Shown here one piece after another: positions 8,315 to 17,134 of a stretch of DNA of 52,189 bases; position 1 is the stretch's first letter; every line of letters begins with the position of its first letter. Source of the stretch: Roseivirga sp. UBA6061 (GTDB lineage: Bacteria; Bacteroidota; Bacteroidia; Cytophagales; Cyclobacteriaceae); contig DIYF01000086.1 in the NCBI GenBank assembly GCA_002427745.1, forward strand, positions 34,476 to 86,664. Direction: 5' to 3'. The translations under genes were made by a program, and so were the position numbers. The notes beneath the pieces were generated by a model. That model saw only the letters and a program-made list of their open reading frames with translations. It was not told the DNA's origin and did no database searches.

Positions 8315-9394
8315 TTACATCTTCTCGTACATTTCCCGGAGTTTTTTACGGGTAATGGTATCTTTCCAGTTGCTTCCCAGTGCATTTTCCCAGAGAGGTT
8401 CAAGAAACAGCGCTACATCAATCATCTTCTCAAACTGATCATCTGATAAGCCGGCACAAATGCCCGTGGGGATGTGAATTTCGTGCTTGTCTACCATGGC
8501 CTTAAATTTCTTGACACCTTCAGGGTAGAACTCTTCCAGGTGATCGAAGACTATACAGTTTCCAATGCCGTGTTTGGTGCCTAACAGAAAGGAAAGACCG
8601 TAGGAAACCGCATGAGCTACTCCTACCTGAGAGTAGGCGATAGACATACCACCATGGAAGGAGGCCATCATCAGTTTATCATCTGAATCATCATCCCAGG
8701 CATCTTTTTCCAGGAATACTTCTTCGCAAAGTTCCAGTGCCTTTTCACCATAAGACTTGGAGAAAGCATTGAGATAAGTGCCTGTTAAAGATTCCACGCA
8801 ATGAATGTAGCAGTCCATCCCGGTATAGAAACGCTGATTTTTCGGAGCATTTCTGATCAGTTCAGGATCGAGAACAATCTGGTCAAAAGGGGTGTAATCA
8901 GAGTTCATACCCAGCTTTCTTTCCGGACCTGTCAATACCGTAGTTCTTGATACCTCAGCTCCTGTACCAGACAGCGTAGGAATGCCCACGTGATAGGCTC
9001 CTGGTACTTTTACCAGGTCCCAGCCCTGATAGTCCGCTGAAGAACCGGGATTGGTCATCATCAGCGCCACGGCTTTCGCAAGATCAAGCATGCTACCACC
9101 TCCAATGCCTATTATTCCGGAAGTTGAACCGAATTCATCTTTCAACTCCTGAGCAATCCTATCAACCTGTTTGGTCTTGGGCTCGTCTTCTGCGCTGGCA
9201 AAAATGATCTTATCTTTTCCCTCCAGCGGAATGCGGGAAATCAGGTCTTGTCTGTTCTGAAAAATATCGTCTACTACAAATACAAAGGGAGCATCGCCTT
9301 TGCGTTGCGGAGCGAGTATTTCGGCTGTCTGGTTGAAACTGCCTCGGCCAAACACGACCATTTTAACCATTGGGAAATTCTTGAATTGCGTCAT
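8315..9394 (-). CDS. kdnB: 3-deoxy-alpha-D-manno-octulosonate 8-oxidase (iron-containing alcohol dehydrogenase)
   Basis: 359 aa iron-dependent alcohol dehydrogenase. The nucleotide-binding GIGGGSMLDLAKAVA motif is near residue 98, and the metal-binding Asp and His residues lie in GMDCYIHCVESLTGTY and SFLLGTKHGIGNCIVFDH. In Shewanella, KdnB oxidises the C8 hydroxyl of Kdo to an aldehyde, which KdnA then transaminates to 8-amino-Kdo. The gene is third in the order kdnA-kdsB-kdnB and its ATG overlaps the kdsB stop by one base (TGATG), showing translational coupling. The specific name rests mainly on this neighbourhood; alone the protein would only be called an iron-containing alcohol dehydrogenase. 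Cytosolic. Confidence 0.88.
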   Translation of the reverse strand: MTQFKNFPMVKMVVFGRGSFNQTAEILAPQRKGDAPFVFVVDDIFQNRQDLISRIPLEGKDKIIFASAEDEPKTKQVDRIAQELKDEFGSTSGIIGIGGGSMLDLAKAVALMMTNPGSSADYQGWDLVKVPGAYHVGIPTLSGTGAEVSRTTVLTGPERKLGMNSDYTPFDQIVLDPELIRNAPKNQRFYTGMDCYIHCVESLTGTYLNAFSKSYGEKALELCEEVFLEKDAWDDDSDDKLMMASFHGGMSIAYSQVGVAHAVSYGLSFLLGTKHGIGNCIVFDHLEEFYPEGVKKFKAMVDKHEIHIPTGICAGLSDDQFEKMIDVALFLEPLWENALGSNWKDTITRKKLREMYEKM

Positions 9395-10125
9395 CAGTCT
9401 TCGATAAATGCTTTTGCGTGTTCTAAATCTTCGGGCGTATCTATTTCGATGCCCATGTATTCGGTTTCGACCATTTTTATCTTCTTACCTATCTCAAGGT
9501 ATCGCAGACATTCAATTTTTTCTGTGTCTTCCAAAATGGTCATGGGGGTATGATAGAAGTCAAGCAATGCCTGTTTTCTGAAAGCGTAAACCCCAATGTG
9601 CTCGTAGTATTTAGGGTTAGCCGCCATATTTCTAGGGTAGGGGATCGGGGAGCGTGAGAAGAACATGGCGTGATTGTCTTTATCGACAACCACCTTTACG
9701 TAATTGGGGTCCTCAATCTGATTTACTTTTGTCAGTACCTGCATGAGTGAGGCCAGGTCGATATGCTCAGCATCATCTTCAGTAAAGACTTTCAGTAGCT
9801 TTTCAAGTGGCTCTTTCTTTGTAAATGGCTCATCTCCCTGGACATTGACAATAATGTCAGCATCAATGTTTTCTGCGGCTTCAGCAATCCTGTCACTACC
9901 GCATTCATGCTCTTTCTGACTCATGGTAGCCTGACCTCCGTTATTGGTGATCTCATTATAGATAACATCACTATCAGTTACCACATATACTTCGGCAAAA
10001 AGTCCTGTGTTTACTACCGCCTCATAGGTACGAAGAATCACAGATTTAGCCCCCAGTTTAGACATGAGCTTACCCGGAAAACGTGTCGCTCCATAGCGAG
10101 CGGGTATCAGGGCCACTACCTTCAT
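9394..10125 (-). CDS. kdsB: CMP-Kdo / CMP-8-amino-Kdo synthetase
   Basis: 243 aa nucleotidyltransferase. The N-terminal [15 protein letters not shown] motif binds CTP, and [16 protein letters not shown] and NVQGDEPF are typical KdsB signatures. It activates Kdo to CMP-Kdo for transfer to lipid A. Because it lies between kdnA and kdnB with overlapping codons on both sides (ATGA with kdnA, TGATG with kdnB), it probably prefers 8-amino-3,8-dideoxy-Kdo, as the Shewanella enzyme of the same cluster does. Length is normal for the family. Cytosolic. The substrate preference is inference from context. Confidence 0.92.
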   Translation of the reverse strand: MKVVALIPARYGATRFPGKLMSKLGAKSVILRTYEAVVNTGLFAEVYVVTDSDVIYNEITNNGGQATMSQKEHECGSDRIAEAAENIDADIIVNVQGDEPFTKKEPLEKLLKVFTEDDAEHIDLASLMQVLTKVNQIEDPNYVKVVVDKDNHAMFFSRSPIPYPRNMAANPKYYEHIGVYAFRKQALLDFYHTPMTILEDTEKIECLRYLEIGKKIKMVETEYMGIEIDTPEDLEHAKAFIED

Positions 10126-11318
10126 GATAGTACGCTTTTGATAGTAGCAGCCATCTTTTCGGCTCTTTCGGTAGCTTGTTCCTCTGTCCAGCTCAGGTTG
10201 ATCAATGAAGAAATGGTACGCCCCATGATCGCATCTGACTGAGTGAACTGGTCATAATCATAGCTCTTTAGTGCACTGGCCAGTGTCGGGTTAAGTGGAA
10301 AGAGAGAAGTGGCGTCTTTTAGGTGCGACCATTTTTTAATATAGTGCCAGTTATTGTCGTACCAATAGAAGTTACCTCCCAGGCCATTGTCCAGTAGTGC
10401 CTTATGCGCTTTTCTTGTCAGGTCTTCGGTAGGAAGGAAGAATGAAAGGAAAGAGGCATTATCTCCTTCCGGATCGGGGATTCTTCTGAAGGTAACACCT
10501 TCCACCTGTTCGAGAGCTGCCTTGATGATGGCATTATGTTTTTTCTGTATAGCCAGAATCTGATCGAGCTTTTTAATTTGCCCCAGACCTACAGCCGCAT
10601 GCAGCTCTGAAATTCTGAAGTTGTATCCGAGGAAAGGGTGGTCCTCAGCACCGCGATCGCTGCCAATATGATCGTGCCCGTGATCGCTGTAATGATCTGC
10701 ATGGGTGTAGAGTGTCTCATCGTTGGTGAGTACTACACCGCCTTCTCCGCATGTTATGGTTTTTACAAAGTCAAATGAGAAAGTACCGGCATGGCCGATG
10801 GTTCCGAGCTTTTTGCCATGAAAACTACCACCAATGGCCTGGCAGGCATCTTCAAGCAGCAGCAGGTCATGTTTTTCACAAATAGCCTGAAGTTCATCCA
10901 GTTGTGCCATAGATCCACACATGTGTACGGGCATTACCATTTTGGTATTGGGAGTGATGGCAGCTTCTACGGCTTTAGGGTCGAGACAAAGGGTTTCATC
11001 AATGTCAACCAGGATGGGTGTGGCTCCTGCCGCTATGATGGCTTCAAAGCTGGCCACGAAGGTAAAAGTAGGCATGATCACCTCATCACCTGCACCTACA
11101 CCCATAACGGCCATGGCAGTGCTCAGAGCCGTAGTACCGCTTGAAGTAAGCTGAGCATGGTTTACTCCAAAGGTCTCTGTAATGGCCTTTTCCAGCTCTT
11201 TGGCTTTCCAATGACCGTTGCGCATGCCGTCAAATCCGTAGCGCATTAATACTCCTGAGTCGAGCACATCCTGTACTTCTTTTCTTTCCTCAGCTCCAAA
11301 CAGTTCAAATCCTGGCAT
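10122..11318 (-). CDS. kdnA: 8-amino-3,8-dideoxy-Kdo transaminase (DegT/DnrJ/EryC1 fold)
   Basis: 398 aa PLP-dependent aminotransferase of the DegT/DnrJ/EryC1 superfamily. The PLP Lys is about Lys186, in [14 protein letters not shown], and the phosphate-binding TSSGTTAL motif is near residue 60. KdnA transfers an amino group to the C8 aldehyde made by KdnB, giving Kdo8N. First gene of the operon. The open frame extends to a TTG at 11339, but that TTG lies inside the -7 promoter box at 11337-11344, so the ATG at 11318 is the better start. The specific function depends on the adjacent kdsB and kdnB. Confidence 0.88.
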   Translation of the reverse strand: MPGFELFGAEERKEVQDVLDSGVLMRYGFDGMRNGHWKAKELEKAITETFGVNHAQLTSSGTTALSTAMAVMGVGAGDEVIMPTFTFVASFEAIIAAGATPILVDIDETLCLDPKAVEAAITPNTKMVMPVHMCGSMAQLDELQAICEKHDLLLLEDACQAIGGSFHGKKLGTIGHAGTFSFDFVKTITCGEGGVVLTNDETLYTHADHYSDHGHDHIGSDRGAEDHPFLGYNFRISELHAAVGLGQIKKLDQILAIQKKHNAIIKAALEQVEGVTFRRIPDPEGDNASFLSFFLPTEDLTRKAHKALLDNGLGGNFYWYDNNWHYIKKWSHLKDATSLFPLNPTLASALKSYDYDQFTQSDAIMGRTISSLINLSWTEEQATERAEKMAATIKSVLS

Positions 11319-11336
11319 ATCTATCTCGTTAGTCGG

Positions 11337-11367
11337 CAAAAATAGGTAGAAAAGGTGAGGATTTAAA
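11337..11367 (-). promoter_or_regulatory. Bacteroidota-type promoter of the kdnA-kdsB-kdnB operon
   Basis: On the minus strand TATTTTTG (11344-11337) matches the -7 consensus TAnnTTTG exactly, and TTTA (11367-11364) stands in the -33 position after a 19-base spacer. Transcription would begin near 11330, about 12 bases before the ATG at 11318. This decides the kdnA start against the TTG at 11339. Confidence 0.6.
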
Positions 11368-11449
11368 CGGGCGCTGTATAGTATTGAACTAGTCTCAATT
11401 TGGGAATTGAATTCCTGCTTTGGGTCTAAATGAGCTGTTTTGATTTTTT

Positions 11450-11635
11450 TGGCACGGTGTTAACTATTTGATTTATAGTGTTTTGTGATAAATCTGTTGT
11501 TTGGCAAGCCTATTGTAATTAAGGAGGTACAGGTTTACGATTGAGTAAACTCTTGTTGGTTTGTGAAGTTGATGGTTATTTATCTATTTGGTTGAGGTGT
11601 GCCCCAGAAAAGAAGTTTCTGGGGTACTTTTTTTT
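11450..11635 (+). ncRNA. Candidate small RNA ending in a strong terminator
   Basis: This 450-base gap between two minus-strand genes contains a plus-strand terminator with no plus-strand gene before it, so something is probably transcribed here. Two sigma-54-like sequences are possible starts: TGGCACG at 11450 followed by GTGTTAAC, and TGGCAAG at 11512 followed by CCTATTGTA (better -12, weaker -24). An AAGGAGG at 11531 and a hairpin GTTTAC/GTAAAC (about 11543-11560) lie inside. The transcript would be about 100-170 bases. No convincing reading frame starts in it. Exact 5' end unknown. Confidence 0.4.
11599..11635 (+). terminator. Orphan Rho-independent terminator, plus strand
   Basis: Perfect stem CCCCAGAAA (11602-11610) with TTTCTGGGG (11616-11624), extendable by three more pairs including a G-U, loop AGAAG, then eight T (11628-11635). 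The opposite strand has no T-run, so it works only on plus-strand transcripts. Confidence 0.85.
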
Positions 11636-11745
11636 ATGCCTGTTTGTAAACAAATGCCTAAGGCTTCGTACCCACATTTCCCGATCAATATAACCCACTT
11701 TCTATCTGAATTCTTCTGTCTTCCTCATGCGACTGGTACGCATAA

Positions 11746-11772
11746 AAAAAGCCACTCAGATGAGTGGCCTTT
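11746..11772 (-). terminator. Terminator of the TonB receptor / SGNH hydrolase operon
   Basis: On the minus strand GCCACTCA (11760-11753 complement) pairs with TGAGTGGC (11763-11770) around a two-base centre, and seven T follow (complement of 11746-11752). It lies about 25 bases past the stop of the SGNH gene. Confidence 0.85.
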
Positions 11773-11794
11773 CGATGTATATTAAGGTTGAATG

Positions 11795-13384
11795 TTAGTT
11801 CGTAGTAATCACACCCCTCAGGTTTAGTACATTAATAGAAGGAATACTTGCTCCAAAGGCACTGTTGAGGTTATCGATGATAAGGTTCCCTACAATGGCG
11901 TGACCTCTTGGGTTTGGGTGAATTCCATCAGTAGAGAAGACACCGTTAGGACCGAAGTCAGGAGCCAGGGTAACCCCGTTTACATCAATTCCCAATTCTC
12001 CGTCAGCTGCGGCAATGGCAGCGGGAGAAAGAGCCAGGGCTGTAGCAGTGGCAGCATCCAGACCAAACAGGTCTGCAAATGCCGGTTGCACATCTACAAT
12101 ACTGATAGTATTAGCTCCGGCTTGTTGGTTAATGGCAGCAACCACACCGGCTATTACTGCATTGTAAGTAGCTCTGGCGGTAACCACTCTCACTACTTCA
12201 GAGGCAGACAGTATCAGGTTGTCTGGTGCCGGTACACTTACCCCAAGGATTGCGGCAGGGTTTCCACCTACCACAGTACCCAGTTGAGTTGCCGAACTTA
12301 GTGTTGGCAGATCATTTGGTGTAGCTGGTCTTGATTGTACAAAGGGCTGTAATGCGGCTCTTTGAGCAGCAGAGATAGCCCCCGCACCCAGCAGCACATC
12401 GAACATAGGTCCTAAGTCCGTCAGGGCATCATCATGCATTAAGATCGGGTTGGCACCAAGGCTGTAGCTTACTGAACGGGCAGCCGCCTCATCAGCTGTG
12501 ATCAGGTTGAACTGGGCCAGTCCTGCCAGAGCGGCATTCAGACCTGCAAAACCAGCATTGAGCTGATCTACGGTAGCCTGATCCGTCATGGGGATGGCGT
12601 TGTAAGGAACTGCTCTGAAGAATGGAATAACCACCATAGGAGGTACAGTCAATACCACTCCTTTTGCTCCGGTAGCTACTAAAGCGCCTAGAGAATTCTG
12701 TAAAGCAGCTGTAAATGAAGCCTGGTCTGTAATCCTGCTTTCATCTACACCACCGCTGGTTGCGTAGCCCAGCACATCGTTTGATCCCAGCCAGAAAGAG
12801 AAGAAGGTAGGAGAGACCCCCGTAGCGTCTCCCAGTACGGTAGAGGTACCGGGGTTGCTGGCAAATCTGCCATACAATGGGTTTCTGGCAGCCAGAGAGG
12901 CATCAGACATATCGACCAACCTCATACCAGGTACGCCAAAGTTTCTCAGAGCCGTTTTGTCACCGCCATAGGCACTCGGAATTTCACCGGCTGTAGGTAC
13001 AGGTCTTAGTAAGCTAAGGCTTAGCTCAAATCTACCCAATGGTCCGTTTGGACCCTGGCCTGAAAAGCCGTTCTCCGAATTGATGTCTGGTTGTGCAAAT
13101 GCTCCGCCACCAATTCCTGAAATCAGGAACTGCTGTGCTAACAGGTTAGGGAAGGACTGATCCTGGCCGTTAGTGTAAAGGGCACCGTCCATAAAACCGG
13201 CAGTCAGCGAGTTGCCTACACTGATAAACCGACTCAGGTCCAGAGAACCAGGGTCCCCACTGGGAGCGTTTGGCAGCGGATTATCCGCCAGCCTTTGATC
13301 TAATAGGTCTTTGTCTTCATCACAAGCCGATATGACGACCGCGAATGCGAGAAGAGCCAGAACGTAGGTCTTTATGTTTTTCAT
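11795..13384 (-). CDS. SGNH/GDSL hydrolase lipoprotein
   Basis: 529 aa from the ATG at 13384. A lipoprotein signal (ALLAFAVVISACDED, Cys at about 20) is followed by an SGNH hydrolase with block I FISVGNSLTAGF (about residue 55, nucleophile Ser), a block III-like WLGSNDVLGY, and block V DGIHPNPRGHAIV near the C-terminus with the catalytic Asp and His. The middle is unusually rich in Ala, Leu and Gly and may be an insertion. Such enzymes cleave esters of lipids or acetylated glycans; the substrate is unknown. The gene starts 13 bases after the TonB receptor stop, so the receptor and the lipoprotein are probably one uptake or surface system. The frame extends up to 13483 but that part overlaps the receptor. 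Confidence 0.86.
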   Translation of the reverse strand: MKNIKTYVLALLAFAVVISACDEDKDLLDQRLADNPLPNAPSGDPGSLDLSRFISVGNSLTAGFMDGALYTNGQDQSFPNLLAQQFLISGIGGGAFAQPDINSENGFSGQGPNGPLGRFELSLSLLRPVPTAGEIPSAYGGDKTALRNFGVPGMRLVDMSDASLAARNPLYGRFASNPGTSTVLGDATGVSPTFFSFWLGSNDVLGYATSGGVDESRITDQASFTAALQNSLGALVATGAKGVVLTVPPMVVIPFFRAVPYNAIPMTDQATVDQLNAGFAGLNAALAGLAQFNLITADEAAARSVSYSLGANPILMHDDALTDLGPMFDVLLGAGAISAAQRAALQPFVQSRPATPNDLPTLSSATQLGTVVGGNPAAILGVSVPAPDNLILSASEVVRVVTARATYNAVIAGVVAAINQQAGANTISIVDVQPAFADLFGLDAATATALALSPAAIAAADGELGIDVNGVTLAPDFGPNGVFSTDGIHPNPRGHAIVGNLIIDNLNSAFGASIPSINVLNLRGVITTN

Positions 13385-13397
13385 TGTCATTTGCTTT

Positions 13398-16220
13398 TTA
13401 TTTGAAGAATTCGTCAAAAGTGATTTGGATGTAGTATACACCACCCAGAGTCGGGTTACCGAAAGAGGTAGTGTATCGCTCATTCAACAGGTTGCTGGCG
13501 CCAATTTTTACGCTTGATTTCCACTCAGGAAGTCTGTAAGTAACCTGCGCATCCAGTGTGCCAAATTCAGGAATAATGCCTACCCCGAAAGACGACTCCC
13601 ACAAGAAAGCCTGCTGCCATCTGTAGGCAATGTTGAAACCAATTCGGTCAGTTACTTTTCTGTTAGAGAAATTGAGGTTGTAGCGGTACTTAGGAGTATT
13701 GTAGCTGGCTCTGAAGCCCTGTGCAATCAGGTCATCCTGAGAGATCAGTTCATTGTATGCTACGTTACCACCTATTTTGAAATTGCCGGGTAATGAGTAA
13801 TCTACCTGTACAGCCCATCCCTGAGATTCAACTTTACCGGTAGCGTTGATATCAAAACCAAATCTTTGTGTCGGTACAGTGCCATTCACAATTTGTTCTC
13901 TTAAAGCAGGGCTGTCGTTCACTTTATCTCCTGTGATACCATTTGGAACAGCCTGTGTAAAGTCAATTTCTGCGATGAAGTCAGTGTAGTTACTACGGTA
14001 GTAGTAAGCATCCACCAACAGTCTGCCGTCCATAAAAAGGCCTTTGTAACCAATCTCGAAAGTGCTCACTTTTTCAGTTTTGAAATCGTTGGCAACTCTT
14101 GACTCCAGTTGGAGGGCTGCCGCGTTGCCTGTGGCTCTGGCTGCATCTACACTGGTAGTTACATAAGAGTTTTGTGGATCGAAGTTATATCTGTTTACCA
14201 ACAGGTCGTTACTACCGATCAGTCTTCTTGTTACTACATCCAGGTCAATGAACTGGTCCTGAGTAGTAGGAATACGGAAACCTCTCTGGAATGAACCTCT
14301 GATGTTGTGATTGCCTGCAATGGTTCCCACTGCCGAGATTCTTGGCGAAAGCTGACCTTCGAAGAACTCGTTTTTATCATATCTCAATGAGCCCTGGAAT
14401 TTCAGGTTGTCATTGGCTACACTTTTTGAAGCCTGTACGTAAGCGCCCCATTCGTTGAAGCCTACTTCATCACCATTGTCCTCAAGGGCGAAGAGTGTAC
14501 CTTCTGAGTTCAGCGAATATCTTCTGAAGTTGGCACCTACTACGATGTCTGCAAAGTCAATTTTACCTGTGAAATCTTTGCTACCCTCAAAATGCCACAG
14601 TTTTGATTTATCAAGGAACTTAGCACCTCCATCGGCAATAGAGATGTTTCTGAACTGGTTGAACAGTGTGTTAAATTCTGCTGATCCGGGCTGTGGCTGA
14701 GCTGCTCTTGCCGCCTGACGAGCAAATGCGTGCGCATCGGTTACATTAGACCCCGCCAGTCTTGCACCTGCAAAAGCACCCAGGTAGGGGGCAAGGTAGG
14801 TCGATTGGTTGATCAGTGAAGCTACTGTATTGGCTGCATAACTATCTCCTGAGTTTTCCTGAGTAGTGTAGGCTCTCAGGTAAAAGTCTGAGCTTTTCAG
14901 CTCTACTTTAGCTGTAGCAATGGTGAAGTTGTCTAGTACAAAGCGGTCATTTGCTGTGTATACCGTGCTACCAGAACCCCAGTTGAACTGACCCAGTAAT
15001 TCAAGGTCATCATTGATTCTGTAGTGGAGGGCACCTCCCAGTTTGATACTTTCAGTAGTGTTATCTACAAAAGAGGCTTCGGTAAACCCGTCAGGGGTGA
15101 AGAGGCCGTCAAGTCCGTCAGGAATCAAAGTTCTGATGGCAGGCAATAACTGGTCTCCTCCGGCAATGGCAATGTCTGCCACCGTTCCGGTAGTGATCTG
15201 GAAATCTCCGTAGGTGTTGACACCATCATAAAAGCGATTATTGCCTCTTTCTGTAGCTCCTCTTTCTACTACACCACTGGTAAGCAGTCCCTGGTCTCTT
15301 GTATCAGTTCCTACAAAGTCATTGGCGGTAAGGAAAGAACCGGTTACTTTAAAAGCAAAGCGGTTATTAAAAGACTTGGCCCAGCGAAAACCGTAATCCT
15401 GGTAAAGCTCCGAATTGTCTTCCAACATGCCTGAGGCGTTCGTTTGAACGCTGTTAACACCTGTTTTAGCGTAAGCGCTAAAGCCTTGATAATCAAATGG
15501 GTTCTTGGAAGTGAGTAACAGGATACCATTGATAGCGTTCGGTCCGTACAGTGCGGACGAAGCACCGGGGATAAGTTCTGCCGACTCTAGGTCCAGGTCG
15601 TTGATACCCACAATGTTACCCACTGCGAAGTTCAGACCCGGAGCCTGGTTGTCAATTCCATCGATAAGCTGAACAAAACGGGTGTTACCATTGGCTCCAA
15701 AACCACGGGTATTCACCGACTTAAATGTTAAACTCTGGGTACTGAAATCAACACCTTTCAGGTTAGCCAAGCCTTCATATGCCGAAGCAGCAGCAGTATT
15801 CTGAATATCGAGGATATCGAGTTTTTCAATAGATACCGGGGATTGTAAGATACTCTCCTCCACACGAGAGGCCGATACAACCACCTCTTGTCCGAAGAGT
15901 ATCTGCTCTTCCATGCGGATTTCAATGCCCGAAAGATTCGATTGGTTGACGTCCAGCTCCTGGGGTTTATATCCTACAAATGAAAAAATCAATGTCACCG
16001 GAGGCGCTTGATTAACGGTGAGACTGAAATCTCCCTGTGCTGTAGTAATGGTTCCGACAACTTTGTCCTTCACCCTTATGTTTACACCAGGCAGCGTTTC
16101 TCCTGTGGCTCCATCTACCACCTTTCCCGAGATCGTTGTGGTCGACTGTCCATACAATGCTAACGATTGCACAAACAGGCCGATCATCACCAACCCCATA
16201 AAGATTTTTTTCTTCATCAT
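13398..16220 (-). CDS. TonB-dependent receptor with CarboxypepD-reg domain
   Basis: 940 aa outer-membrane protein. Signal peptide (1-25), a carboxypeptidase-regulatory-like beta-sandwich (about 30-110, ISGKVVDGATGETLPGVNIRVKD), a plug domain (about 115-240, with TRGFGANGNTRFVQLIDGID and GASSALYGPNAINGILLLTSK), and a 22-strand barrel to the C-terminal aromatic residue region (ITFDEFFK). It belongs to the TonB receptor type that works with a secreted hydrolase rather than the SusC/SusD type, as no SusD gene is nearby. The partner is the SGNH lipoprotein immediately downstream. The ligand is unknown; an ester-bearing lipid or glycan would fit the partner enzyme. Confidence 0.93.
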   Translation of the reverse strand: MMKKKIFMGLVMIGLFVQSLALYGQSTTTISGKVVDGATGETLPGVNIRVKDKVVGTITTAQGDFSLTVNQAPPVTLIFSFVGYKPQELDVNQSNLSGIEIRMEEQILFGQEVVVSASRVEESILQSPVSIEKLDILDIQNTAAASAYEGLANLKGVDFSTQSLTFKSVNTRGFGANGNTRFVQLIDGIDNQAPGLNFAVGNIVGINDLDLESAELIPGASSALYGPNAINGILLLTSKNPFDYQGFSAYAKTGVNSVQTNASGMLEDNSELYQDYGFRWAKSFNNRFAFKVTGSFLTANDFVGTDTRDQGLLTSGVVERGATERGNNRFYDGVNTYGDFQITTGTVADIAIAGGDQLLPAIRTLIPDGLDGLFTPDGFTEASFVDNTTESIKLGGALHYRINDDLELLGQFNWGSGSTVYTANDRFVLDNFTIATAKVELKSSDFYLRAYTTQENSGDSYAANTVASLINQSTYLAPYLGAFAGARLAGSNVTDAHAFARQAARAAQPQPGSAEFNTLFNQFRNISIADGGAKFLDKSKLWHFEGSKDFTGKIDFADIVVGANFRRYSLNSEGTLFALEDNGDEVGFNEWGAYVQASKSVANDNLKFQGSLRYDKNEFFEGQLSPRISAVGTIAGNHNIRGSFQRGFRIPTTQDQFIDLDVVTRRLIGSNDLLVNRYNFDPQNSYVTTSVDAARATGNAAALQLESRVANDFKTEKVSTFEIGYKGLFMDGRLLVDAYYYRSNYTDFIAEIDFTQAVPNGITGDKVNDSPALREQIVNGTVPTQRFGFDINATGKVESQGWAVQVDYSLPGNFKIGGNVAYNELISQDDLIAQGFRASYNTPKYRYNLNFSNRKVTDRIGFNIAYRWQQAFLWESSFGVGIIPEFGTLDAQVTYRLPEWKSSVKIGASNLLNERYTTSFGNPTLGGVYYIQITFDEFFK

Positions 16221-16571
16221 CTTATTGCGTTTTGAAACAAATAAAGTTTGGCTTGTTAATAAATTAGGTAAGTTAATTCTACGTGTATTGTCAAAAATAC
16301 AATGTTTTTAGAGTAATTAAAGCGTTTTTCGGAAATTTATTCGTCATGCATACTATTTTTTGACTCTTCAAATTGTATAAAAAACAGGCTGTTTTAGGCC
16401 CTCTTTTTGGCTTAATTCTGAAACTTGAGTAAAGCTACCTATGAATTTTCGCAACTCTCACCGCTCACTCCGGACATGGAGTAGACATAGGGTGATTCAC
16501 AAAAAATAAGGTTGAGATTATGTTAAGATAACCAGATTTTTTGATCCTTGTTTAAAAGGGTATAAATAAAA
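16221..16571. other. Intergenic region upstream of the TonB receptor
   Basis: About 350 bases without a convincing gene. It holds a -7-like TATTTTTG on the minus strand (16299-16292) with TTTA 18 bases before it, which would leave about a 65-base leader for the receptor. The -7 box lies within a short inverted repeat, GTATT (16285-16289) and AATAC (16296-16300). Further out is a 15-base near-palindrome, AAAACAGGCTGTTTT (16381-16395), a possible operator. The rest is AT-rich with nothing recognisable. Confidence 0.4.
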
Positions 16572-16597
16572 AAGAAGGCACTAGCCAATGCCTTCTT
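16568..16597 (-). terminator. Terminator of gldC
   Basis: AAGAAGGCA (16572-16580) and TGCCTTCTT (16589-16597) form a 9-bp stem; on the minus strand it is followed by a run of six T (complement of 16568-16573). It lies about 43 bases after the gldC stop. Confidence 0.8.
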
Positions 16598-16639
16598 CAA
16601 AGTATCAATTTTATTATTGTCAGATAATAGTTGTGGAGG

Positions 16640-16981
16640 CTATGATCCTTTCTTGGCTTCTTCTTCCAGGTGTTTCACAAATTTGTCGCAAAGCCTGTTC
16701 ATAGCAGTAGCCATATATTCGTCACCTGTGGAGTTGAGCATACTCTGTGCGAGTCCTCCCAGACAGTCAACGTAGAAGCGTTTCATTTCGTCAACAGGCA
16801 TTTCCTTGTTCCACAAATCTATTCTCATCGTGTTCTTATTCACATGGTCCCATATGTTAACACTCATAGACTTAGTCTCTTCTTCTCCCTTCACCTCTTT
16901 ATCCGTGGCATCCCAGTAGATTTTTTCCGGAATGCTTTTATCATCAAGTACGATTCTGAATTTGATCTCCGACTCTCTCAT
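16640..16981 (-). CDS. gldC: Gliding motility protein GldC
   Basis: 113 aa, soluble, matching GldC in length and in its two conserved stretches: the N-terminal SEIKFRIVLDDKSIPEKIYWDATD and the helical MPVDEMKRFYVDCLGGLAQ followed by ATAMNRLCDKFVKHL. In Flavobacterium, GldC is a small cytoplasmic protein that aids gliding but is not essential. It is also found in non-gliding Bacteroidota. It has its own -7 box and its own terminator, so it is probably monocistronic. Confidence 0.88.
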   Translation of the reverse strand: MRESEIKFRIVLDDKSIPEKIYWDATDKEVKGEEETKSMSVNIWDHVNKNTMRIDLWNKEMPVDEMKRFYVDCLGGLAQSMLNSTGDEYMATAMNRLCDKFVKHLEEEAKKGS

Positions 16982-16996
16982 TTCTCAAAATTTTGG

Positions 16997-17004
16997 CAAA
17001 TATA
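16997..17004 (-). promoter_or_regulatory. -7 promoter box of gldC
   Basis: TATATTTG on the minus strand (17004-16997) is an exact TAnnTTTG match, placing the transcript start about 10 bases before the ATG at 16981. No clear -33 TTG is present at the right distance. Confidence 0.45.
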
Positions 17005-17134
17005 AGAGAGTTGACTGGTTATTGGGTATCAGTCGATCACTAATCGGCTATCAGGGGAATAGTTATCGGTTTTCCCGTCCGGAAGTGGTGTAAGAGTCAG
17101 TGTGGGGCATTTGGGTCTGAGAACTCACCCGGGC

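Noticed and set aside
11450..11465. Sigma-54-like box TGGCACG followed by TAAC
   Set aside because: Kept only as a possible start for the candidate small RNA: the invariant GC of the -12 box is AC here, so it is not listed as a promoter.
11588..11785. 65-codon plus-strand frame
   Set aside because: It runs through a strong terminator hairpin and then the T-run, and the protein has no recognisable features.
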